From: Verrucomicrobiaceae bacterium
GTDB taxonomy: Bacteria > Verrucomicrobiota > Verrucomicrobiia > Verrucomicrobiales > Akkermansiaceae
Assembly (NCBI GenBank): GCA_027491155.1
Contig: JAIXWR010000035.1
Coordinates: 239,726-303,725 of the forward strand
Length of the DNA stretch: 64,000 bases
Reading direction: 5' to 3'
The notes beneath the pieces were generated by a model. It did not search any database, had not been told where the DNA came from, and saw nothing but the letters and a program-made list of their open reading frames with translations. Positions within the stretch are counted from its first letter, which is position 1. Every line of letters begins with the position of its first letter. The position numbers and the translations under genes are program-made. Of the stretch, positions 27,688 to 35,280 are shown in pieces.

Positions 27688-29034
27688 GTGACCCGCGCCC
27701 TTCTCCTCCTCGCCCCGCTGCTCCACGCCGCGGAGCCCTGCCGCGTCGAAATCGTCGACAAGGAGAACGGCTGGCCGGTCCCGCTGGTCGAACTCCGCAC
27801 CACCCACGAACGGCGCTTCGTAAGCGACAACGCCGGGCTCATCGCCATCGACGACCCCGACCTGCTCGACCGCGCCGTCTGGTTCCACGTCAAGGGCCAC
27901 GGCTACGGCGTGAAGAAGGACGGCTTCGGCTACGAGGGAGTTCGTACTTCACCAAGCGCCGGCGGCACCATTCGCATCGAGGTCGAACGCCGGAACATCG
28001 CCAAACGCCTCGGCCGCCTCACCGGCGCGGGCCTGTTCGCGGAGTCGGAAAAACTCGGTGAAGCCTCACCGCTCCCCGAAAGCGGCATCTTCGGCTGCGA
28101 CAGCGTGCTGATGACTCGCCATGCCGGGAACCTCTTCTGGCTCTGGGGCGACACCACCCTGCCCGGCTACCCGCTCGGCGTCTTCCATTCCACCGCCGCG
28201 ACCACGCCTCCCCAACCGGTGAAGGATTTCAAACCGCCGCTGGTTCTGCCTTTCAAGCACTTCAAGGACGGCGACGGCAAACCGCGCGGCGTCGCGAAGC
28301 TGCCGGGAGACGGCCCCACCTGGCTGACGGGAATGGCCAGCCTGCCCAATGGCAGCGATGCCAACGCCCTGGTCGCCACTTACTCCAAGATCAAGCCGCC
28401 CCTCGACGAATACGAGGTCGGCCAGTGCCTCTGGAACGAGGACAAGGCGGAGTTCGAGGTCCTGAAGGTGCTGTGGCGATCCGGTGCCGGCGAGAAAGGC
28501 CTGCTGCCCAAAGGCCATCCGGTCTTCTGGGAAGACCCCGACGGCAAGGTGTGGGCGCTCTTCGGCGATCCCTTCCCGACCATGCGCTGCCGCGCCACCC
28601 TGGCCGCGTGGATGGATCGCACGACCTGGGAAAAGATCCCCGAACCCGCCGCACCGCGCTCCGCCGAGGATGGCAGCGAGATCAAGCCCCACCGCGGCTC
28701 CATCGCCTGGAGCCCGCACCGCAAGAAGTGGATCGCCGTCTTCACCCAGCACTTCGGCAAGCCCTCCGCCTTCGGCGAGATCTGGTATGCCGAGGCCGCT
28801 TCCCCGATGGGTCCCTGGGGCAAGGCGGTGAAGATCCTGACCCACGACAACTATACCTTCTACAACCCGCGCATCCACCGCGAACTCACCCCGGACGATG
28901 CCAGCTTCATCGTCTTCGAAGGCACCTACACCGCCGAGTTCGCCGACCGCCCGCAGCCGACGCCGCGCTACAACTACAACCAGATCCTCTACCGCCTCGA
29001 CCTCGACGACCCGAAACTGGCGCCAGCGAAGTAG
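27688..29034 (+). CDS. Secreted protein with beta-propeller-like fold (GH43/DUF4185-like)
   Basis: 448 residues with a GTG start and a short signal peptide (RALLLLAPLLHAAEP). Residues about 17-95 look like a beta-sandwich (EIVDKENGWPVPLVELRTTH). From about 115 repeated blade-like motifs appear: GCDSVLMTRHAGNLFWLWGD, GMASLPNGSDANALVATYSK, HRGSIAWSPHRKKWIAVFTQ and IWYAEAASPMGPWGKAVKIL, ending in YNYNQILYRLDLDDP. The pattern is that of five-bladed propellers such as GH43/GH117 or DUF4185 proteins. It may bind or cleave a polysaccharide. The 13-base gap to the FGE lipoprotein makes cotranscription likely. Confidence 0.7.
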   Translation: MTRALLLLAPLLHAAEPCRVEIVDKENGWPVPLVELRTTHERRFVSDNAGLIAIDDPDLLDRAVWFHVKGHGYGVKKDGFGYEGVRTSPSAGGTIRIEVERRNIAKRLGRLTGAGLFAESEKLGEASPLPESGIFGCDSVLMTRHAGNLFWLWGDTTLPGYPLGVFHSTAATTPPQPVKDFKPPLVLPFKHFKDGDGKPRGVAKLPGDGPTWLTGMASLPNGSDANALVATYSKIKPPLDEYEVGQCLWNEDKAEFEVLKVLWRSGAGEKGLLPKGHPVFWEDPDGKVWALFGDPFPTMRCRATLAAWMDRTTWEKIPEPAAPRSAEDGSEIKPHRGSIAWSPHRKKWIAVFTQHFGKPSAFGEIWYAEAASPMGPWGKAVKILTHDNYTFYNPRIHRELTPDDASFIVFEGTYTAEFADRPQPTPRYNYNQILYRLDLDDPKLAPAK

Positions 29035-29103
29035 CACGGCCTTGCGAGTTGTGCGCTTGGAGCGGCGGTCAGTTCGCCCGACTCATGCGGCTACCTTCAC
29101 CCG

Positions 29104-29376
29104 CTGTCCCAACGGGACTCCGCACCAAAGCCCGGGGCTTGGTCCACTGTCCCAACGGGACTCCGTAACAAAGCCCGGGGTTGCCGACAAAGGAGGCTAC
29201 CCCGGGTCAAAGGCCATGGATTTGCTACGCCAACGGCGTTGTGGAGGAACGGTCCCTGGCGTGTCGCGGAACCACCCCGTCCGCAACCTCGTTGAGGTTG
29301 CATAAGGCGGACTGGCACCCCCGGGTAGCTCGTTCCTCGCAACCCGGGGCTTTGTTACGGAGTCCCGCTGGGACAG
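29104..29376. repeat. Composite inverted/direct repeat element
   Basis: This fills most of the 424-base gene-free stretch 29035-29458. Two direct copies of a CTGTCCCAACGGGACTCCG-led unit (29104-29140 and 29147-29184) face an inverted copy at 29339-29376 that matches the second in 36 of 38 positions. Inside lie a second inverted pair (GCTACCCCGGGT about 29196, ACCCCCGGGTAGC about 29317) and a perfect hairpin GCAACCTC-GTT-GAGGTTGC (29283-29301). No open frame with coding character. Probably a remnant of a non-autonomous element. Confidence 0.65.
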
Positions 29377-29458
29377 CGAGACACGACTGAAGGCAGAAGC
29401 ACGGCAACGGGCAGCCCCCTCGATACCCAACCATCCGCGATAAACCGCCACCCCTCCC

Positions 29459-32400
29459 TCAATGAAAATCATGCGACCGCGCCGCGTGCCCCGGCTCGCA
29501 GCCCGGCAGCGGGAAGATCTCGTTCACATACACCGTCCGCTGCCCGCCTTCCGAAATCTGCACCCGTCCCTCCGCCATCAGGAAGGGCTCACTGACGATC
29601 ACCCGCCGCAGCCGCTGGAAGGTCTTCTTCGGCACGAACAGATTCGCGATTCCCGTCTCGTCCTCCAGCGAGATGAAGCAATGCCCCTTCGCCGTGCCCG
29701 GACGCTGGCGGCAGATCACCAGCCCGCCGACCTTCGCCGGCAAACCGTGCGGCAGCTCGTGGAGATCGGTCGCGCGCAACAGCCGCGGCGATCCCGCCCG
29801 CTGCCGCCACAAGGCCATCGGATGCGGCCCCGTCGATGCCCCCTGCGTCGCCAGATCCGACGCCACCCGCTCGGGCATCGTCATCTCCGGCAGGACTTGC
29901 CCCGCGCTTTGGGCGACCCCATCTAACAAATCCTCGAACAGCGGCAGCTCGACCTGCCACATCGCCTGCCGCCGGTGGCCGGTCTCCGGCAGCCCGTTGA
30001 GCGCGCCCGACTTCGCCAGCAGCCGCCGCTCCTTCGCGTTCGGCGCGACCCGGCCGAGGAAGTCCGCCAGCGAACCGAACGCCGCGCTTTCCCGCTCCGC
30101 CACGATCCGCTCCCGCGTCGCCACCGACACGCCTAACAGCCGGTGCAGCCCGAGCCGGATCGTCCGCGCATCCACCGCCTCAGTCGCCACGCCGCTGCGA
30201 ATGCAGCACACCGGCAGCACCCGGATGCCGTGGCGCTTCGCGTCCTGGATCAGCGAGTGCGTCGAATAAAACCCCATCGGCTGGTTGTTGATCAGCCCGG
30301 TATAAAACGCCGCCGGGTGATGGACTTTGAACCAGCACGACCAGTAGGCGATCGACGCGAAGGACAGCGCGTGGCTCTCCGGGAAGCCGTAGAGCGCGAA
30401 GTTGCCGGTCGACTGCACCACCTTCTCCTGCACCTCCTCCGCCACGCCGCGCTCGCTCATCCGCTGGCGCAGCTTGGCGACCACCCGCTGCATCCGCTCG
30501 TCGCTGCGGTTGAAGGCCATCGCCCGCCGTAGCTCGGTCGCCTCGCCGCCGTCGAAGCCCGCGAGGATCATCGACATCTTCAGCACCTGCTCCTGGAACA
30601 AGGGAACGCCCAGCGTGCGGCCCAGCACCTCGCGCAAGTCGTCGTGGATGTAATCCGGCCGCTCCAGCCCGTTGCGCCGCCGCAGGTAGGGATGCAGCAG
30701 CTCGCCGACGATCGGCCCGGGCCGCACGATCGCCACCTGGATCGCCACCTCGTAAAAGGTGTTCGGCCGCAGGATCGAAAGCGTCGCCATCTGCGCCCGC
30801 GACTCGACCTGGAAGGTCCCCACCGTGTCCGCGCGATGCAGCATCTCGAACACCGCCGGATCCGCCAGGTCGATCGACGCCGGATCGACCTTCTCTCCCA
30901 GCTTGCCGGTGATCTCGATCATGTTCTCCATCGCTGCAAGCATCCCCAGGCCTAACAGGTCGATCTTCACGATGCCCAGGTCCTCGCAGTCGTCCTTGTC
31001 CCACTGAACCACCGTGCGCCCCGGCATCGTCGCCGGCTGGATCGGCACCACCTCGTCCAGCCCGCGGTCGCAGATCACCATGCCACCGGAATGCTGGCCG
31101 AGGTGGCGCGGCATCCCTAGCACCGCGTGGTAGAGTTTTTCCAAAGCCGGCAGCCGCGGGTGCGACGGCGGCAACAGGTTCGCCACGCTGTTCTCAAACG
31201 CCTCGCGCCGGTCCTGCTCCTTCTCCTCGCGCGGCTTCCGCCGGTCTTCTTCTTCCCAGCGGCTCTCCGCCGTCCCGCCCAGCATGGAAAATCGGTCCGC
31301 CAGCGAAGGCGGAAAGCCGAGCACCTTCGACATCTCGCGGAACGCCGACTTCGGCCGGTAAGTGATCACGTTCGCGGTCATCGCCGCACCGCGCGCGCCG
31401 TACTTGCGGAACACATACTGGATCACCTTCTCCCGCTGCTCGCCGGACGGGAAATCGATGTCGATGTCCGGCCAGCTCTTGTGCTGCTTGTTGCCCGCGA
31501 GGTGATCGGACAGGAAGCGCTCGAAGACGAGCTTCTGCTTCACCGTATCGACGTTCGTGATCCCGAGCACGAAGCACACTAGCGAGTTCGCCGCCGAGCC
31601 GCGGCCTTGGCAAAGGATGCCTTCCCTGCGGGCGAATTCGACCAAGTCGCGGACGATCAGGAAGTAGCCCGAAAGCTCCAGCCGCCCGATCAGCTCGATC
31701 TCCTTCTCCATCTGCGCCTTCACCTCGCCGCCATAACTCCCGTAGCGCCGGATCGCCCCCTCGCGACTCACCGTCCGCAGGTATTCCGTCTGCTCTGCCA
31801 TCGACAGAACGCGGCCGTCTTCCGTCCGGAAATCGGGGAACTCGTAGCCGAGATTCTCCAACGTGAAACCCGTCCGCTCCGCCAGCCGCCGCGTGTTCAC
31901 CAGCGCTTCCGGCAGATCGGCGAAGCGCGCCGCCATCTCTCGCGGCGACTTGAGGTGCCGCTCGCTGTTCGGCGCAAGCAGCAGGCCCGCGGCATCGAGC
32001 GGCACATGGTGGCGCAGGCAAGTGAAGGCATCGGCCAGCGGACGATCCTCACGCGTCGCATGGAGCGGCGCGTTGCTGGCCAGCAGCGGCAGTTTCAAGT
32101 GCGCCGCGAGATCGATCAGGTGCCGGTTCAGCCGCGCGTCGTCGCGCAGGTCGTGGCGGTGGATCTCCACGAACACGTTGTCCCGCCCGAACATCGTGAC
32201 CAGCCCCTTCGCGGCTGTTAGAGCGGCCTCATTGTCATCCTTCAGCAAATGCCGCAGCACCGGCCCCTCGCGATCACCCGTCAGTGCCACCAGATCTCCC
32301 GCATCCAGCGGCGACTCCAGCACCGTCTTCAAATGCCGGTCGGCCAGGTGCCGCGACAGCGTCCGGTAGCCCCGCCGCGTCGCACAGAGCACCGGCACAT

Positions 32401-32626
32401 GCGCACCGTCGATCTCCAGCGTCGCCCCGGCGATCGCCCGGATTCCGCAATCCCGCGCCGCCTTGTGAGCCCGGGCCGAGCCGTAGAAGCCCTCGTGATC
32501 GGTGATCGCGATCGCCTCCAGTCCCAACTCCGCCGCCCGCGCCACCATCGCCTCCGGCGGGCTCGCCCCGCGCAGGAACGAGAACGCCGAGCGGGCGTGG
32601 AGTTCGGAGTAAGGACTGGCGTTCAT
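29459..32626 (-). CDS. dnaE2: Error-prone DNA polymerase DnaE2 (ImuC)
   Basis: 1055 residues from the ATG at 32624-32626 (a GTG directly before it is also possible). N-terminal PHP domain (SELHARSAFSFLRGASPPEA, ITDHEGFYGSARAH), then the C-family polymerase core with CQGRGSAANSLVCFVLGI and the catalytic PDIDIDFPSGEQREKVIQYV (about 393-412), and a C-terminal OB-fold (GGLVICRQRPGTAKGHCFIS). It lacks the C-terminal extension of replicative DnaE1. It performs translesion synthesis with ImuA and ImuB during the SOS response. It is the last gene of the imuA-imuB-dnaE2 group, all on the minus strand; the 204-bp gap to imuB contains an inverted repeat. Several rare TTA leucine codons occur here, all in the word CTAACAR. 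Confidence 0.95.
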   Translation of the reverse strand: MNASPYSELHARSAFSFLRGASPPEAMVARAAELGLEAIAITDHEGFYGSARAHKAARDCGIRAIAGATLEIDGAHVPVLCATRRGYRTLSRHLADRHLKTVLESPLDAGDLVALTGDREGPVLRHLLKDDNEAALTAAKGLVTMFGRDNVFVEIHRHDLRDDARLNRHLIDLAAHLKLPLLASNAPLHATREDRPLADAFTCLRHHVPLDAAGLLLAPNSERHLKSPREMAARFADLPEALVNTRRLAERTGFTLENLGYEFPDFRTEDGRVLSMAEQTEYLRTVSREGAIRRYGSYGGEVKAQMEKEIELIGRLELSGYFLIVRDLVEFARREGILCQGRGSAANSLVCFVLGITNVDTVKQKLVFERFLSDHLAGNKQHKSWPDIDIDFPSGEQREKVIQYVFRKYGARGAAMTANVITYRPKSAFREMSKVLGFPPSLADRFSMLGGTAESRWEEEDRRKPREEKEQDRREAFENSVANLLPPSHPRLPALEKLYHAVLGMPRHLGQHSGGMVICDRGLDEVVPIQPATMPGRTVVQWDKDDCEDLGIVKIDLLGLGMLAAMENMIEITGKLGEKVDPASIDLADPAVFEMLHRADTVGTFQVESRAQMATLSILRPNTFYEVAIQVAIVRPGPIVGELLHPYLRRRNGLERPDYIHDDLREVLGRTLGVPLFQEQVLKMSMILAGFDGGEATELRRAMAFNRSDERMQRVVAKLRQRMSERGVAEEVQEKVVQSTGNFALYGFPESHALSFASIAYWSCWFKVHHPAAFYTGLINNQPMGFYSTHSLIQDAKRHGIRVLPVCCIRSGVATEAVDARTIRLGLHRLLGVSVATRERIVAERESAAFGSLADFLGRVAPNAKERRLLAKSGALNGLPETGHRRQAMWQVELPLFEDLLDGVAQSAGQVLPEMTMPERVASDLATQGASTGPHPMALWRQRAGSPRLLRATDLHELPHGLPAKVGGLVICRQRPGTAKGHCFISLEDETGIANLFVPKKTFQRLRRVIVSEPFLMAEGRVQISEGGQRTVYVNEIFPLPGCEPGHAARSHDFH

Positions 32627-32648
32627 CACGAAGCGGAGGAAAAGGCAG

Positions 32649-32812
32649 AGTGCCGAGTGATCAGTGAGCAGTGATCAGTGGAAGAGTTGAGAAGGCGGAG
32701 TGCGGGGTAGTGCGGAGCGTTCGAACTGGCGGGGAGGTGCCCAGCGAGCGGTGGTTGAGAATGCGCTTTTCATTGTCTTTCACTGATCACTGATCACTGC
32801 TCACTCGGCACT
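32649..32812. repeat. AGTGATC-rich inverted repeat between dnaE2 and imuB
   Basis: Arms 32649-32680 (AGTGCCGAGTGATCAGTGAG...) and 32781-32812 are near reverse complements that differ by the order of the AGTGATC and GAGCAGTG blocks. The centre is purine-rich. It lies inside the predicted mutasome transcript and could form a long hairpin in the mRNA. Confidence 0.65.
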
Positions 32813-32830
32813 TTCACCCCCTCGGCACTT

Positions 32831-34294
32831 TCACAGGTAAACCCCGTCCAAGCACCACCGGTCCGGCGGCAGGAAGGCGAGGCGCAACAACTGCTGGTTC
32901 GCGAGACGCACGTCCCACTCCAGCCGCTTCCACGCGGCGTCCGGATCCCACCAGTCGCCGGAGTGCTTGAACGGGCCGCGGCAGCCGGTGATCTCGCCGC
33001 GATACGGCCCGCTCAGCAGCGCCAGCGGCTTCGGCCCCGCCTCGAAGGCGACCATGATCTCGTGCGGCGGCCGGAAGCGGCGCAAGGGCACCGGGCAGGA
33101 AGGCAGGAAATGATTCTCTAACAAAACACCCGTTCCGTCCCCCGGCCGCAGTTGAAAATCGTCCGGCCGATGGCCCGACGGCGGCACCGGGATACCGGTC
33201 CGGCCCGGGCCTAACAGCGCGTCGAGCCGCGCCAGCGTGTCGCTCCAGCGCTCCGGCCGCGGGAGCTGGCGGACGAACCAGTCCCGCTGCGCCGCGGTCG
33301 GCGGCATCGTCTCGGCATCCAGCGTCAGCCCGCTCACCGGCGACTTCAGCTTCAGCGACTCCAACAGGATCTCCACCGGCCTCAGCAGCTCCGCCTCCGC
33401 GACCCGCGGCTCCGGCAGGCGGATCACCCGTTCCAGGCAAGCGCCCGATTCCAGATGAAAGCGGATCTGCAGCGCCTTCACCGCCACGTGCCTCGCCGCC
33501 AGCCGCGCGGACAATGCGTGGAGCAGCCGCCGGAAGGTGAAGACCAGAGGTTCGGTCGAGCTCAGCGATTCCTCGAAATCCACCGATTGCGCCAGGCTTT
33601 CCGGCGACCGGTGCAGGCGCAGCAGGCGGCAGGTCTTCCCGTGCAGCAAGTCGTGCCACTCCCCCGCCTCGCGCCCCAGCCGCTCGATCAGATCCTGCCG
33701 CGGCAGCGCCATGAAATCGCCCAGCGTCCGCAGCCCCCAGTCCTCTAACAGCCCGAGCAATCCGGACCCTTCCAACAACTCCAGCGGCAGCGCTTTCACC
33801 TCCTCCGCCGCAACATGGCGGCCGTGGCAGCCCGCATGCCGCACCGCCAGCCGCGCCAGATCCGGCGTCGCGGCCTTCACGTGGCGCAGCTCACCCTCGC
33901 CGTCCGGCATCTCCAGCCAGGCCAGCCCCGCCGCCTGCTTCGACGAGGCCCGCGAGAGATCGAGCAGCAGCGTGTCGCGCCCCGCGATCTCAAGGTCCGG
34001 CGTGATGCTCTCCGCCAGCCCGATCATCTCCCGCAGCAACTCCGCCTCGCCCGCCGGATGCGGCGGCAGCACGAGCAGATCCGGACAACGCACCAGCGCC
34101 CGGTTCAGCGGCCAACCGGCCTCGATCCCCGTCCCGCGCGCGAGTTCGTTCACCGCCAGCAAGGGCAGCTTCACCTTCTCCAGGATCGCTCCCGGCGCGA
34201 CCTCCAGCACCGCATAGGCCCGCCCCCGCGCCTCCGGCCGCGCACGCAGCACGGCCAGAGCGGCAAGATTGGGGAGATGGAGGGCGGCGAACAT
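32831..34294 (-). CDS. imuB: ImuB, catalytically inactive Y-family polymerase homologue
   Basis: 487 residues from the ATG at 34292-34294 (MFAALHLPNLAALAVLRARP); the frame upstream is REP-type repeat DNA. The N-terminus aligns with the Y-family palm, but the DxDxF metal-binding residues are replaced (ALHLPNLAALAV), as is typical of ImuB, which serves as the adaptor linking DnaE2 to the beta clamp rather than as a polymerase. The downstream Y-family region (GLLEDWGLRTLGDFMALP, LIERLGREAGEWHDLLHG) and a C-terminal part rich in Arg/Trp (ITGCRGPFKHSGDWWDPDAA) are present. It sits between imuA and dnaE2 in the LexA-controlled set. Confidence 0.9.
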   Translation of the reverse strand: MFAALHLPNLAALAVLRARPEARGRAYAVLEVAPGAILEKVKLPLLAVNELARGTGIEAGWPLNRALVRCPDLLVLPPHPAGEAELLREMIGLAESITPDLEIAGRDTLLLDLSRASSKQAAGLAWLEMPDGEGELRHVKAATPDLARLAVRHAGCHGRHVAAEEVKALPLELLEGSGLLGLLEDWGLRTLGDFMALPRQDLIERLGREAGEWHDLLHGKTCRLLRLHRSPESLAQSVDFEESLSSTEPLVFTFRRLLHALSARLAARHVAVKALQIRFHLESGACLERVIRLPEPRVAEAELLRPVEILLESLKLKSPVSGLTLDAETMPPTAAQRDWFVRQLPRPERWSDTLARLDALLGPGRTGIPVPPSGHRPDDFQLRPGDGTGVLLENHFLPSCPVPLRRFRPPHEIMVAFEAGPKPLALLSGPYRGEITGCRGPFKHSGDWWDPDAAWKRLEWDVRLANQQLLRLAFLPPDRWCLDGVYL

Positions 34295-34307
34295 TTCGGT
34301 TTCCCAT

Positions 34308-34374
34308 GGAGCGCCGGCTTCAGCCGGCCTGTCTTTCGCAGGACCCCAGGTAGGCCGGCTAAAGCCGGCGCTCC
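34308..34374. repeat. REP/BIME-like unit, family A
   Basis: GGAGCGCCGGCTTCAGCCGG (34308-34327) and its near-complement CCGGCTAAAGCCGGCGCTCC (34355-34374) enclose a 27-bp spacer starting CCTGTCTTTCG. The same arrangement with the same spacer start is found at 51753-51818. Lies between imuA and imuB. Confidence 0.8.
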
Positions 34375-34394
34375 TCCCCGGAAGTCCCATCTCC

Positions 34395-35018
34395 TCATCC
34401 CGCCCTCCGCTTTCTCTCCTCCATCACCCGCATCCGCCCCACCAGATCCCGCCGCGGCACCTCGAAATCCTCCAGGCCCAGCCCCGCCGTCAGCGCCACC
34501 CGCACCGTGGCGCAGGGCACTTGCGGGGACGACGACATCACCACCAGCCGGCACCCCGACCCCTCCGCCGCCAATTTCAAACGCCACCAAACCGACCCCG
34601 CCACCGCCTGCAAATCCCGCCGCGCGATCCCGCAGGTATCCAGCAGGATGAAGGGCACGTTGCCATCGCGCACCACCAGATCCGCCGCCTTTAACATCTC
34701 CTCCGCCGTCAAACAGCGCACCCACAGCAGCCGCGAGCAGGCCTGCGCGGTGTAGGACGCCGGATCAAAGCCGTCGCCCCCGTCCACCAGCACGAAATCC
34801 GGCAGCGCCGCGCATTCCGCCGGCTCCCCCAGCAAGCCCGCCACCAGCATCCCGACCCCGGAACCCACCACCTCGGAAATCGCGCCCGGCGGAAAAAACG
34901 ACGGATCAAAAGGCTGCTCCGGCGCGGACTCCTCGGCGGCCACCGGCAACGCGGCATGCGCCTCCGGGAATTTCTCCCGCAGCTTCCTGCGCAGTTCCTC
35001 GATCACGGCGGCGGCCAC
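34395..35018 (-). CDS. imuA: ImuA, mutasome accessory protein
   Basis: 207 residues from a GTG start at 35016-35018. It resembles the short ImuA/RecA-like accessory proteins: an N-terminal helix (VIEELRRKLREKFPEAHAAL), a degenerate P-loop position (ISEVVGSGVGMLVAGLLGEP; no GKT), a strand with VLVDGGDGFDP, and VVRDGNVPFILLDTCGIARRD. The C-terminus is basic (GRMRVMEERKRRAG). ImuA binds RecA and ImuB and is needed for DnaE2-dependent mutagenesis in characterised systems. It is the first gene of the group; a perfect LexA-type palindrome is centred about 35 bases upstream of the start. Confidence 0.85.
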   Translation of the reverse strand: MAAAVIEELRRKLREKFPEAHAALPVAAEESAPEQPFDPSFFPPGAISEVVGSGVGMLVAGLLGEPAECAALPDFVLVDGGDGFDPASYTAQACSRLLWVRCLTAEEMLKAADLVVRDGNVPFILLDTCGIARRDLQAVAGSVWWRLKLAAEGSGCRLVVMSSSPQVPCATVRVALTAGLGLEDFEVPRRDLVGRMRVMEERKRRAG

Positions 35019-35046
35019 GGCGGAAATCTAGGAGAGGATTTTGGAA

Positions 35047-35060
35047 TGTTCAATCGAACA
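35047..35060 (-). promoter_or_regulatory. LexA box upstream of imuA
   Basis: TGTTC-AATC-GAACA, a perfect 5+5 palindrome, 28 bases upstream of the imuA start codon. The form TGTTC-N4-GAACA is the LexA-binding motif described for Verrucomicrobia. Its place in front of an SOS mutasome supports the assignment; lexA itself is not in the window. Confidence 0.85.
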
Positions 35061-35280
35061 GTTTCAAAACGAATGAGCGGAATCACAGAATCCGCTCCAT
35101 TGCCTTCCTCCGCAACCTCCTGCCTCTCTTCGGTGCCTCCGTGGCCATGCGCTCCGAAGCCATCGGCAAGGTGTTACCCCATCTGACAAATCCCGGCTGC
35201 GGATCTCCCGACCCGTGCCATCCTTGCACGGGCATTTTCCCCGAAACATCAAGGGTTCCGGAACGTATCCAACGCCGTCC

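Noticed and set aside
34991..35280. Second LexA box or hairpin at GAGCGGA/TCCGCTC (35075-35097)
   Set aside because: It lacks the TGTTC-N4-GAACA form; a short hairpin is not evidence of regulation.
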